Shown here in pieces: positions 1-6,857 of a DNA stretch of 42,292 bases. Under the pieces are notes generated by a model, which was not told the origin of the DNA, made no database searches, and worked only from the letters and a program-made list of their open reading frames with translations. The stretch's first letter is position 1; every line of letters starts with the position of its first letter. The translations under genes and the position numbers were made by a program. Source of the stretch: Paenibacillus maysiensis (lineage in GTDB: Bacteria; Bacillota; Bacilli; Paenibacillales; Paenibacillaceae); NCBI RefSeq assembly GCF_000520815.1, contig NZ_ASRY01000013.1, positions 1 to 42,292 of the forward strand. The letters run 5' to 3'.

Positions 1-861
1 GTGCGGGTATACGTCACGTCCACCGGCCGCACGGAGACGCTGCCGCTGGAGCAATACATTGTCGGCGTAGTAGCCGCCGAAATGCCGCCCAGCTTTGAGG
101 GCGAGGCGTTGAAGGCGCAGGCCATTGCCGCGCGTACCTTCATTGCCCGGCGTTTGGTGGCTGATGACACCAGCGGCGCTCCGGCGGGAGCAGATGTGAC
201 CGATACGGTTAAGCACCAAGCTTACATTTCCAAAGCCAAACTTAATAGAGAGTGGGGGCATTCTGGAAAATCCGCAGAACTGGCCAAAATCCGGCAGGCT
301 GTACGCGACACCAAGGATACGATCATGGTATATGAGGGCAAACCGATTACCGCTTCCTTTTTTTCTACCAGTAATGGTTATACTGAAAATTCAGAGGATG
401 TATGGGCCAAGGCTGTGCCCTATTTACGGAGCGTATCAAGTCCATGGGACAAGCAGTTGGCCCCCCGTTATACAGAGACCGTCACACTGAGCCGTCAGAA
501 TGTGTTTGATAGATTGGGATTGAGCCGTACGGCGATAGCCGCTTCTACTGGAGGAGGGAGTATGCCGGAAATTCGGGTACTTTCCAAGACAAAAGGGCAT
601 CGGATCAAGCAGATCGAAGTAGGAGGCACTGTTTTTATAGGACCGGAAATCCGAAAAAAGCTGGGGCTACGTTCTGCTGAATTTACGTGGAGGGCGGAAG
701 GGGATCAGATCGCCATTACAACCTACGGCTACGGACATGGAGTTGGTATGAGCCAATGGGGAGCTAACGGAATGGCCAAGGAAGGACATACCGCCACTCA
801 AATTCTCCTTCACTATTATACGGGCGTTTCCTTTGCCCAAGCCTCTCGTATTCTAAGTTAG
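1..861 (+). CDS. spoIID: SpoIID, stage II sporulation protein D (5' end cut off)
   Basis: SpoIID is the lytic transglycosylase of the DMP (SpoIID-SpoIIM-SpoIIP) peptidoglycan machine that drives engulfment of the forespore from the mother cell. The fragment is 286 residues and open at the window edge. The GTG at base 1 is probably an internal valine, because the usual N-terminal membrane anchor (roughly 60 residues compared with the 343-residue B. subtilis protein) is missing. The family core is clear: PLEQYIVGVVAAEMP near the start, with the glutamate at fragment residue 27 matching the catalytic glutamate of the family, then LKAQAIAARTF, a central SFFSTSNGYTEN segment, and the C-terminal GYGHGVGMSQWGANGMA motif typical of SpoIID/LytB proteins. 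It is followed by spoIIQ, the usual order in Bacillales. Confidence in family is high; the true start lies outside the window. Confidence 0.95.
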   Translation: MRVYVTSTGRTETLPLEQYIVGVVAAEMPPSFEGEALKAQAIAARTFIARRLVADDTSGAPAGADVTDTVKHQAYISKAKLNREWGHSGKSAELAKIRQAVRDTKDTIMVYEGKPITASFFSTSNGYTENSEDVWAKAVPYLRSVSSPWDKQLAPRYTETVTLSRQNVFDRLGLSRTAIAASTGGGSMPEIRVLSKTKGHRIKQIEVGGTVFIGPEIRKKLGLRSAEFTWRAEGDQIAITTYGYGHGVGMSQWGANGMAKEGHTATQILLHYYTGVSFAQASRILS

Positions 862-882
862 TAAATTTTTCAAAACTTTGAA

Positions 883-911
883 GTATAAAAGAGTTGCACC
901 CGGTAACACTG
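883..911 (+). promoter_or_regulatory. candidate sigma-F promoter of spoIIQ
   Basis: GTATA at 883-887 and GGTAACACTG at 902-911 match the forespore sigma-F consensus (GYATA, then GGNNANAHTR) with a 14-base spacer, one or so shorter than usual. spoIIQ is a classic sigma-F gene. The predicted transcript start would lie only about 15 bases before the start codon, leaving just enough room for the GAGGTGATG ribosome site at 918-926, so the leader would be very short. Confidence 0.5.
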
Positions 912-931
912 GTTACTGAGGTGATGAGCAA

Positions 932-1672
932 ATGAGTGAACAAAATAAAAACCAGAACCAAAATCATGAAGAAACACCCAAAACCTTTCAGGGTGGAAGG
1001 GCTTCACGGCCGTCTTCGTGGAAAAAGCTGTTGTCCAAAAGGTGGGCATACCCGGCAGCCTACATTGCCGCAGCTGCCATTATACTAACTTTAGTGTGGG
1101 TCTATCAGGATGCCAGCCAGAAGTCTTTCAAACCTGACCCAACTAATTCATCGGTACAGAATACAACAACGATCAATACCGATGTTACAGGGCAACAGCC
1201 TGAAAGCATGGAAGTCGTTGCCCAGTCGGAAAATCTCGCATGGCCGGTGGTGGATGCTGCCGCAGTACAGGTCGTAAAGCCATTCTTTGACGAAAACGCG
1301 ACAGCTGACGAACAGGCGGCTGCGATGGTAGAGTACGATAAAACCTTTACCGCCAACACCGGGATTGATATTTCTCGGGCCGACGATCAGGCGTTTGAAG
1401 TGAGAGCCGCCCTGAGTGGCAAAGTATCTCGTGTGGAACAACATCCGCTGGTAGGTAATGTCGTAGAAATCACGCATGATAATAATCTCAAAACTGTGTA
1501 TCAAAGCTTGAGTGATCTGAAAGTAAAAGAAGGCGATCAAGTGAAACAAAACGATGTGATTGCTTCAGCGGGTCGTAACGAGCTTGAAAAGGATTTGAAA
1601 ACACATCTGCATTTTGAAGTGTACCAGGATGACAAGCCGGTGAATCCAGCAGGTCTGCTTCCTAAGAAATAA
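932..1672 (+). CDS. spoIIQ: SpoIIQ, forespore LytM-domain engulfment protein
   Basis: SpoIIQ is made in the forespore and binds mother-cell SpoIIIAH across the intermembrane space, forming a ratchet and channel needed for engulfment and sigma-G activity. The 246-residue product has a hydrophilic N-terminus rich in Asn, Gln and Glu, one membrane segment at about residues 38-58, a Ser/Thr/Asn linker, and an M23 (LytM-like) domain from about 135. The HxH motif of M23 enzymes is present (H225-L-H227), but the upstream HxxxD motif reads N142-T-G-I-D146, so the first zinc ligand is replaced by Asn. Loss of that ligand also occurs in Bacillus SpoIIQ, so this is likely a binding rather than a cutting domain. 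The ATG at 932 has a GAGGTGATG site just upstream. Other M23 family members are possible, but the position after spoIID and before spoIIID fixes the call. Confidence 0.92.
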   Translation: MSEQNKNQNQNHEETPKTFQGGRASRPSSWKKLLSKRWAYPAAYIAAAAIILTLVWVYQDASQKSFKPDPTNSSVQNTTTINTDVTGQQPESMEVVAQSENLAWPVVDAAAVQVVKPFFDENATADEQAAAMVEYDKTFTANTGIDISRADDQAFEVRAALSGKVSRVEQHPLVGNVVEITHDNNLKTVYQSLSDLKVKEGDQVKQNDVIASAGRNELEKDLKTHLHFEVYQDDKPVNPAGLLPKK

Positions 1673-1696
1673 ATTTGGTCATGGCTTTGCATACAA

Positions 1697-1726
1697 AGCG
1701 GGGAATCCATATTCCCTGCTTTTTTC
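1697..1726 (+). terminator. intrinsic terminator after spoIIQ
   Basis: GCGGGGAAT (1699-1707 region) and ATTCCCTGC form a nine-pair stem with one mismatch around a CCAT loop, followed directly by six T residues (1720-1725). It separates spoIIQ from the sigma-E-type spoIIID promoter. Confidence 0.85.
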
Positions 1727-1812
1727 TTGTGTAGTTTTTGTGCATAAGGTAAACATAAGTTGCTTTTGCCAAATAAATAGGCCTTCCGAAGCATGTCTTC
1801 CCGCCAAACCGC

Positions 1813-1840
1813 GAATATATAGGCACGCTCCTCATATAAT
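1813..1840 (+). promoter_or_regulatory. candidate sigma-E promoter of spoIIID
   Basis: GAATATA (1813-1819) and CATATAAT (1833-1840), 13 bases apart, resemble the mother-cell sigma-E pattern (-35 ending in ATATT/ATA, -10 CATACAAT). The -10 lies 33 bases before the spoIIID GTG, and spoIIID is a known sigma-E gene in B. subtilis. This is a match by eye only. Confidence 0.6.
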
Positions 1841-1873
1841 GTACCAAACTATCCACAGTAGGGAGGCGGGAGC

Positions 1874-2161
1874 GTGCACGATTACATCAAGGAACGGACC
1901 ATCAAAATCGGTCGCTGTATCGTGGAAACAAGGAATACGGTCCGTACGATTGCCAAGGAATTTGGTGTCTCCAAGAGCACGGTGCATAAAGATCTGACCG
2001 AACGGCTGCCTGAAATCAACCCGGACCTTGCAGATCAGGTGAAGCACATTCTCGAATACCATAAATCCATCCGCCATTTGCGGGGAGGGGAAGCAACGAA
2101 AATCAAGTACAAAAAAACGAGCGGCAAAAGAAGGGAGATCCTCGTTTCAGGCAAGTCTTAA
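1874..2161 (+). CDS. spoIIID: SpoIIID, mother-cell sporulation transcription factor
   Basis: SpoIIID is a small DNA-binding protein that activates or represses many sigma-E genes and promotes the switch to sigma-K in the mother cell. The 95-residue product begins MHDYIKERTIKIG, has a helix-turn-helix at about residues 23-43 (TVRTIAKEFGVSKSTVHKDL), and ends with a basic tail; this is nearly the family standard in length and sequence. The GTG start at 1874 is preceded by the purine-rich site GGGAGGCGGGAG at 1861-1872, and no in-frame ATG lies nearby. It sits between spoIIQ and mbl, the conserved Bacillales order, and has its own sigma-E-like promoter. Identity is very secure. Confidence 0.97.
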   Translation: MHDYIKERTIKIGRCIVETRNTVRTIAKEFGVSKSTVHKDLTERLPEINPDLADQVKHILEYHKSIRHLRGGEATKIKYKKTSGKRREILVSGKS

Positions 2162-2333
2162 AAATATATAGTGAATTGGCTGGCAAAGCCATTGAATCAA
2201 CCCCCTGAAGTATGATATGTTAAAAGATGGTACAAGATCGAAAAATGACATGTAACCGTAGGTTTATACATATATTTGCCGCTTCTTGTCGAATCTCAGC
2301 TTTTTAAAATATCACTTTGGGGGCCTTTTTAAT

Positions 2334-3332
2334 ATGTTCAGTAATGATATCGGTATCGACCTCGGTACGGCCAACGTGCTTATCCACGTCAAAGGGAAGG
2401 GGGTTGTTCTTGACGAACCTTCCGTTGTTGCAATAGAAAGCGATACAAAAAGAGTTCTGGCTGTCGGAGAGGAAGCGCGCCGTATGGTTGGACGTACTCC
2501 CGGTAATATCATAGCCATCCGTCCACTACGCGACGGTGTCATCGCCGATTTTGAAGTGACCGAAGCGATGCTAAAATATTTTATCAATCGGGTAGGGGGA
2601 AAAAGCTGGTACAGCCACCCTCGTATTCTGATTTGTGCGCCGACGAACATCACCTCAGTGGAACAAAAAGCGATTCGTGAAGCGGCGGAGCGTAGCGGGG
2701 CCAGAGAAGTATTTTTGGAGGAAGAGCCAAAAGCAGCTGCCATCGGGGCAGGAATGGATATTTTTGAGCCTAGTGGCAATATGGTGGTGGATATTGGTGG
2801 TGGAACAACAGACGTTGCGGTCCTCTCTATGGGGGATGTAGTAACGGCTTCTTCCATTAAAATGGCAGGAGACAAGTTTGATTCCGCCATCATGAAATAT
2901 GTGAAAACAAAGTACAAGCTTTTGATCGGGGAACGTACGGCGGAAGATATTAAAATCGCCATCGGTACCGTGCATCCGAGCGGACGACAGGCAGAAATGG
3001 ACATCCGGGGGCGGGATATGGTATCCGGATTGCCTAAAACGTTAAGTATTTCTGCGGCTGAAGTGCAGGATGCGCTCAGAGATCCTGTATCAGCGATTGT
3101 GGCTGCGGCCAAGTTTGTGTTGGAGCAGACCCCACCGGAACTGTCCGCAGACATCATTGATCGTGGTGTTATTTTGACTGGCGGCGGCGCGTTGCTAAGC
3201 GGTTTGGACGAGCTGCTTGCCGAGGAACTGCGTGTTCCGGTACTGGTTGCTGAAGATCCGATGCATTGTGTCGTCAAGGGCACAGGAATTATGCTGGATA
3301 ATTTAGATCATGTCGTTAAGAAAAAGTTCTAA
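2334..3332 (+). CDS. mbl: Mbl, MreB-family actin-like rod-shape protein
   Basis: Mbl is a bacterial actin that forms membrane-bound filaments guiding cylindrical wall synthesis with the elongasome. The 332-residue product has the actin-fold motifs: phosphate-1 loop IGIDLGTANV at residues 6-15, phosphate-2 loop VVDIGGGTTD at 151-160, and the adenosine motif GGGALLSGL near 283. The paralogue call (Mbl rather than MreB or MreBH) rests on DIGIDLGTANVLIHVKGKG, EEARRMVGRTPGNI and the position after spoIIID, all as in B. subtilis. I chose the ATG at 2334: it gives the standard N-terminus and has a GGGGG ribosome site at 2319-2323. The frame is open up to a TTG at 2286, but that extension has no family match. 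The stop codon overlaps the candidate sigma-D promoter for flhO. Confidence 0.96.
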   Translation: MFSNDIGIDLGTANVLIHVKGKGVVLDEPSVVAIESDTKRVLAVGEEARRMVGRTPGNIIAIRPLRDGVIADFEVTEAMLKYFINRVGGKSWYSHPRILICAPTNITSVEQKAIREAAERSGAREVFLEEEPKAAAIGAGMDIFEPSGNMVVDIGGGTTDVAVLSMGDVVTASSIKMAGDKFDSAIMKYVKTKYKLLIGERTAEDIKIAIGTVHPSGRQAEMDIRGRDMVSGLPKTLSISAAEVQDALRDPVSAIVAAAKFVLEQTPPELSADIIDRGVILTGGGALLSGLDELLAEELRVPVLVAEDPMHCVVKGTGIMLDNLDHVVKKKF

Positions 3333-3343
3333 TCTGCCGATAG
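3317..3343 (+). promoter_or_regulatory. candidate sigma-D (flagellar) promoter of flhO-flhP
   Basis: TAAG at 3317-3320 and GCCGATAG at 3336-3343 with a 15-base spacer match the motility sigma factor consensus (TAAA, 15, GCCGATAA) at all but two positions. The -35 lies inside the last codons of mbl and the -10 just after its stop. The genes downstream encode flagellar rod/hook-type proteins, so context fits. Predicted transcript start is near 3350, about 100 bases before flhO. Confidence 0.7.
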
Positions 3344-3454
3344 TGATTATAAGAGACTCGTGTGCGGTCAGGCAGGCTATCTAGGTTTTGGCTTCCATGC
3401 CTCCGTACGAGCAGATGTTTGACCAGGAGAGTACAGGATTGGGGTGCACGATAC

Positions 3455-4339
3455 ATGTTGAGAGGTTTATATACTGCGGCCGCCGGAATGACAACGCAAC
3501 AACGACGCCATGACACCGTGACGCAAAATATTGCCAATATGAACACACCGGGATACAAGCAGGAAAATAGTGTTCAGCGTTCTTTTCCCGAAATGCTTAT
3601 TTCGATGACCGGGGGCAATCCGAATAATCCGGACCGTACGGTCGGCAAGCTCAATACTGGCGTTTTTGCTGAGGAAAGCCTCTCCCCTTACATTCAGGGG
3701 GCATTGAAGGATAGCGGACAAGCTACGGATTTCGCAATACAGTCCAATATTAACGTGAACGACCCGGCAACCGGTCAGCCTATGGCTTTTGATCAGGCGG
3801 GGAAATTCATCAATGCTAACGGTGAAGTCACCTATCGTCCGGAAGCGTTTTTTACGGTTCGGGACAATAACGGTAATGTACGCTATACACGTGATGGGCA
3901 TTTTCAGGTAAATGGAACGGGTGCGTTGCTCTCGTCGACTGGTTCAGCAGTGCTGGATACGAATGGCAGGCCGATTCGATTGACGGGGGCTGTTTCAGCG
4001 CTTAAAGTAAATGAGCGAGGCGAATTGGTGGACAAAAACTCCAATCAGACATTGGGAACGACGCTCGGAATCAGTGTCATTGACCGTCCATACCAGCTCG
4101 TTCGTGAAGGGAACGGGAATTTTCGTCTGAATGATACGGACGGAGCCACAGCCAGAACGATGACTGCGAATGATGTGGTATCTGTCCGTCAGGGCTATCT
4201 GGAAGTATCCAATGTAGACGCTTCGCAGTCGATGGTGGATATGATGGCTGCGTTAAGAGCGTACGAAGCGAATCAGAAGGTCATTCAATTTTATGATAAA
4301 AGCTTGGACAAGGCCGTTAATGAAGTAGGCCGTGTATAA
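3455..4339 (+). CDS. flhO: FlhO, flagellar basal-body rod/hook protein
   Basis: FlhO belongs to the FlgF/FlgG distal rod family and is exported through the flagellar type III apparatus to build the rod linking basal body and hook. The product from the ATG at 3455 has 294 residues. It starts MLRGLYTAAAGMTTQQRRHD and has the N-terminal rod motif QNIANMNTPGYK, a divergent middle, and the C-terminal helix with YLEVSNVDASQSMVDMMAALRAYEANQKV. Both ends are the family's coiled assembly domains. The frame is open upstream to 3362, but that segment shows no similarity, and GGGGTG at 3440-3445 serves the 3455 ATG. It forms a two-gene operon with flhP behind a sigma-D-like promoter; this pair sits apart from the main fla/che cluster, as in B. 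subtilis. Confidence 0.93.
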   Translation: MLRGLYTAAAGMTTQQRRHDTVTQNIANMNTPGYKQENSVQRSFPEMLISMTGGNPNNPDRTVGKLNTGVFAEESLSPYIQGALKDSGQATDFAIQSNINVNDPATGQPMAFDQAGKFINANGEVTYRPEAFFTVRDNNGNVRYTRDGHFQVNGTGALLSSTGSAVLDTNGRPIRLTGAVSALKVNERGELVDKNSNQTLGTTLGISVIDRPYQLVREGNGNFRLNDTDGATARTMTANDVVSVRQGYLEVSNVDASQSMVDMMAALRAYEANQKVIQFYDKSLDKAVNEVGRV

Positions 4340-4352
4340 CAGGGGGTAAGTG

Positions 4353-5180
4353 ATGAACAACTCCATGATCGGCGCAATGGTGTCTATGGCCAGTGTGCAG
4401 CAGCGCTTGGATTTGATTGCCGATAATATCGCCAATGTCAATACGGTTGGTTATAAGAGTAAACAGGGTTCTTTTGAAGATGTGCTGGCCAATGTGCAGC
4501 AGCAGCCTTCAACGTATCTCCAAAATGGACGAGCTATGCCGCTTGGCTATAATCTGGGCTACGGTGTGAAAGTAGCCTCGGCTATGAAAAATATGGAGCA
4601 GGGACCGCTTAAAGAGACGGGCCTTCCTACCGATCTTGCGATCCAGGGCAATGCTTTGTTCGAAGTTCAGGGGAATGGCCAGAAGGCTTGGACGCGTGAC
4701 GGCAGCTTTCAGTTTGTTCCAGATCCGAATGACGGCGCAACGATGATCTTGACAACTTCCGAAGGCTATCAAGTACTGGATAACAATGATGTTCCTGTGA
4801 CCGCTCCGGCTGGCTCCAAGGTAGCGATTAACCCGGACGGTGAATTGCTCATTCGCCGAAATGGAACGGGAGACCCGACAGTTGGTCAGCGGATCAAGCT
4901 GATGGATGTGCAGCGTCCAGAAGGATTGGAACAGCGGGCTGATAACCTGTTCGTGTTAGCGAATGGTGTGACAGAAGCGAATGTATTTGGTGCAGCAGGT
5001 GTGGCGGGCGCTGTTCCAACTGACGTATCTGTACGTTCCGGTTATCTAGAAGAGTCCAATGTGGATTTAGCGGGTGAAATGACGGACATGATGCAAGTTC
5101 AGCGGATGTATCAATTGGCGGCACGGGCGCTAACCTCTAGCGACACGATGATGAACCTGGCCAACAATCTGAGGGCATAG
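4353..5180 (+). CDS. flhP: FlhP, flagellar basal-body rod/hook protein
   Basis: Second member of the FlgF/FlgG-type rod pair, expected to complete the flagellar rod with FlhO. The 275-residue product has the N-terminal motif RLDLIADNIANVNTVGYKS and the C-terminal YLEESNVDLAGEMTDMMQVQRMYQ segment, both typical of hook-rod proteins. It starts 13 bases after the flhO stop with AGGGGGTAA at 4341-4349 as ribosome site; a GTG three bases upstream is an alternative start. The close spacing and the lack of a hairpin between them indicate one transcript. Assignment to FlhP rather than FlgG rests on synteny with mbl-flhO and on the separate location from the fla/che operon. Confidence 0.92.
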   Translation: MNNSMIGAMVSMASVQQRLDLIADNIANVNTVGYKSKQGSFEDVLANVQQQPSTYLQNGRAMPLGYNLGYGVKVASAMKNMEQGPLKETGLPTDLAIQGNALFEVQGNGQKAWTRDGSFQFVPDPNDGATMILTTSEGYQVLDNNDVPVTAPAGSKVAINPDGELLIRRNGTGDPTVGQRIKLMDVQRPEGLEQRADNLFVLANGVTEANVFGAAGVAGAVPTDVSVRSGYLEESNVDLAGEMTDMMQVQRMYQLAARALTSSDTMMNLANNLRA

Positions 5181-5190
5181 GGATTTGGTG

Positions 5191-5403
5191 ATGAAAGAAG
5201 AACAACCCAATTCCCGTCCGGTGCCTGAGAAGGCGAAGTCCCGCTGGCGTACCGCCCGTTATTTCGTAATCCCGTTGCTGCTCCTTTTCTCGCTGTTGGG
5301 TGGTTTGATTGCAGGATATGTGATCGTAGGCAAGCAAGGACTGGCAGACGTATTTGAATGGAAGACCTGGCAGCATGTCATTGATCTTATATTTGCGCCT
5401 TAA
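5191..5403 (+). CDS. small single-pass membrane protein, EpuA/'RNA polymerase subunit beta'-labelled family
   Basis: A 70-residue protein with a charged, proline-containing cytoplasmic N-terminus (about residues 1-24), one strong membrane segment (about 25-48, containing VIPLLLLFSLLGGLIAGYVIVG) and a short outer tail rich in Trp. It resembles the small Firmicute proteins of the EpuA family, which databases often mislabel as a DNA-directed RNA polymerase beta subunit; it shows no polymerase sequence. Function is unknown. It starts 10 bases after flhP and is probably the last gene of that transcript. The ATG at 5191 is preferred, with AGGGAT at 5179-5184 as ribosome site; TTG at 5185 and GTG at 5188 are alternatives. 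The 900-base structured non-coding region follows. Confidence 0.75.
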   Translation: MKEEQPNSRPVPEKAKSRWRTARYFVIPLLLLFSLLGGLIAGYVIVGKQGLADVFEWKTWQHVIDLIFAP

Positions 5404-5414
5404 GTTTACTTTAA

Positions 5415-5599
5415 AAGAGTGGGTGGTGGGGGAGAGGGTCGCTCCGCGAATGATTTGATCTTACGATCGCTGTTGCAACGGGATTTTCTTATTTTATAAG
5501 TTATTCAGATGTAAAAATCCCGTTGCAAAGGCGACCGCTTACGCTTCTTCAGATTCAAATCCTTCGCTCCGCTGGCTACCCGCCATCGAGCCCACTCTT
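5415..5599 (+). repeat. structured inverted repeat element, copy A
   Basis: The core is a perfect 15-base inverted repeat, TTGCAACGGGATTTT (5473-5487) with AAAATCCCGTTGCAA (5514-5528), around a 26-base loop. Further nested arms pair outward: CGATCGCT region with GGCGACCG, GATTTGA (5452-5458) with TCAAATC (5555-5561), and AAGAGTGGG (5415-5423) with CCCACTCTT (5591-5599). It is homologous to copy B in the opposite orientation. Confidence 0.75.
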
Positions 5600-5645
5600 G
5601 TTAAGGTAAACCACTCGCAATTTGTGTTGGGTAGCATATAAAAAC

Positions 5646-5681
5646 AACAAAACCCTGTGCCAAGCGGCGCAGGGTTTTGTT
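5646..5681. repeat. 16-pair hairpin, possible bidirectional terminator
   Basis: AACAAAACCCTGTGCC (5646-5661) pairs with GGCGCAGGGTTTTGTT (5666-5681), one T-G wobble, around an AAGC loop. A-rich sequence precedes it and TTTTGTT closes it, so it could stop transcription from either side, although the T run is interrupted. Confidence 0.55.
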
Positions 5682-5829
5682 ATGCCCAAACGTAACTGGC
5701 CCAACGCAGCACGGCGTTGGAGGGCCAATGAAGGCCATCGCAGGGGCCTTCGGTGTTGTTTCGCCCTTCACGCCAAGCGAGTATTAATGAAGCGAGGCTT
5801 TATTTTTGAGCCAAAAGTAACTTGGCGGA

Positions 5830-5966
5830 GGGGATGGAATCGTTCTGAAGAAGCGTCAGCGTTCGCCTTTAACCCCGGATTTTACCCTTTAAATCTCCTG
5901 TACAATGAAAAAATCCGGGGTTAACAGCGATCGGAAGAATGATCCATCCCCGTAGCCCTCTCCCCC
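5830..5966 (-). repeat. structured inverted repeat element, copy B (opposite orientation to copy A)
   Basis: The core is a perfect 15-base inverted repeat, TTAACCCCGGATTTT (5869-5883) with AAAATCCGGGGTTAA (5910-5924), again with a 26-base loop. Read on the minus strand it shares with copy A the blocks GGGGGAGAGGG, CGATCGCTG, GGATTTT/AAAATCC and AGGCGA-CGCT-ACGCTTCTTCAGA. GGGGATGGA (5830-5838) also pairs with TCCATCCCC (5943-5951). Five of six bases in the variable part of the stem differ from copy A, and each difference is compensated in the other arm. Confidence 0.75.
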
Positions 5967-6312
5967 TTGACTCAAATTGAAGCTCCGCTTCACCCCATAA
6001 TAGGAGCACCCAATATGGTACTTCCGCGTAATTTTCTTTTTACATCTGATAACTGTATAATGATGGGGAAGTTTAAACACTGCGGGGTAAGACCAAGCAC
6101 GGGCAAAAGGGCCTCTTCGCGCCTCTGGTTGCATAACCGGCGGAAAAAGCCCCTTATCTCAACCTTCACTTCTGCAGTAAGTGAAGGATATCTAACATTG
6201 TTACCGCTTTGAGCTGTTTTTATGCAGCGCAGGCGGGGTAATATTATGCTTGCAGTGGCTCTATTTTGTGATAGGGCCTAAACCGTGCAAGCGGGAGGAG
6301 TTATTAAATTAA

Positions 6313-6759
6313 ATGGACAAATTGCAATTGGATGTTAATCAAATTCAGGAGATTATTCCGCATCGACCGCCATTTTTGTTGGTGGACCGTATTATTGAAC
6401 TGGAGGAAGGGAAAAGAGCAGTAGGTATTAAGAATGTCACGATGAGTGAGCCTCATTTCATTGGACATTTTCCGGGTTATCCCGTGATGCCGGGTGTGCT
6501 GATTACCGAAGCTTTGGCTCAGGTAGGGGCATTCGCACTGCTGCATCTGGAAAGCAATCGCGGCAAAATTGGTTTCTTGGCAGGGCTGGATGGCTTCCGT
6601 TTCCGTGGACAGGTGGTTCCTGGGGATACGCTGACGCTTGAAGTGGAAATTACCCGTTCCAAAGGCTCATTTGGCAAAGGGAAAGCTACGGCTAAAGTAG
6701 GCGAGACGGTAGTAGCTGAGGGCGAAATTATGTTTGCTTTATCAGACCCTCCCCAATAA
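6313..6759 (+). CDS. fabZ: FabZ, (3R)-hydroxyacyl-[acyl-carrier-protein] dehydratase
   Basis: FabZ removes water from beta-hydroxyacyl-ACP to give trans-2-enoyl-ACP in type II fatty acid elongation in the cytoplasm. The 148-residue hot-dog-fold protein has the usual family length. It contains [14 protein letters not shown] at residues 14-28, the active-site block [14 protein letters not shown] with catalytic His52, and Glu66 in ITEALAQ, the second catalytic residue; [13 protein letters not shown] follows, as in other FabZ proteins. The ATG at 6313 follows GGGAGGAG at 6293-6300. fabZ near mbl and flhOP is also the B. subtilis arrangement (ywpB). It has about 100 bases before the next gene and no obvious terminator, so it may share transcripts with the phosphoglucomutase. 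Confidence 0.97.
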   Translation: MDKLQLDVNQIQEIIPHRPPFLLVDRIIELEEGKRAVGIKNVTMSEPHFIGHFPGYPVMPGVLITEALAQVGAFALLHLESNRGKIGFLAGLDGFRFRGQVVPGDTLTLEVEITRSKGSFGKGKATAKVGETVVAEGEIMFALSDPPQ

Positions 6760-6857
6760 ATAAGCTCTACCGACATAAGCACGACGTCTGAACCGAGTGC
6801 ATGTGTACATAGAAATCCTGTTTTGACAACCCAAAAAATGGAGAGGGGAAATTCCGT

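Larger units (their letters stand above)
5404..6312. other. gene-poor structured intergenic region of about 900 bases
   Basis: No convincing gene was found. The 100-codon frame at 5622-5924 is rich in Arg, Trp and Cys and crosses several hairpins, so it is probably chance. The stretch holds two homologous inverted elements (5415-5599 and 5830-5966), a 16-pair hairpin at 5646-5681, a GAAGGCC/GGCCTTC hairpin near 5725-5755, complementary CGCCAAG (5771-5777) and CTTGGCG (5821-5827), and CCTTCACTT/AAGTGAAGG around 6164-6188. The fabZ ribosome site GGGAGGAG lies at 6293-6300. The density of long stems suggests structured RNA or a degenerate mobile repeat cluster. Confidence 0.7.

Noticed and set aside
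2193..2217. TTGAAT/TATGAT promoter before mbl
   Set aside because: The spacer is only 13 bases, too short for a vegetative promoter.
2312..3283. 323-codon open frame antisense to mbl
   Set aside because: It is the shadow of a conserved gene in a third-position-biased frame; its product is Ser/Thr/Pro-rich with no family match.
5622..5924. 100-codon open frame in the structured intergenic region
   Set aside because: It crosses several hairpins and part of copy B, is rich in Arg, Trp and Cys, has no ribosome site, and resembles no protein family.
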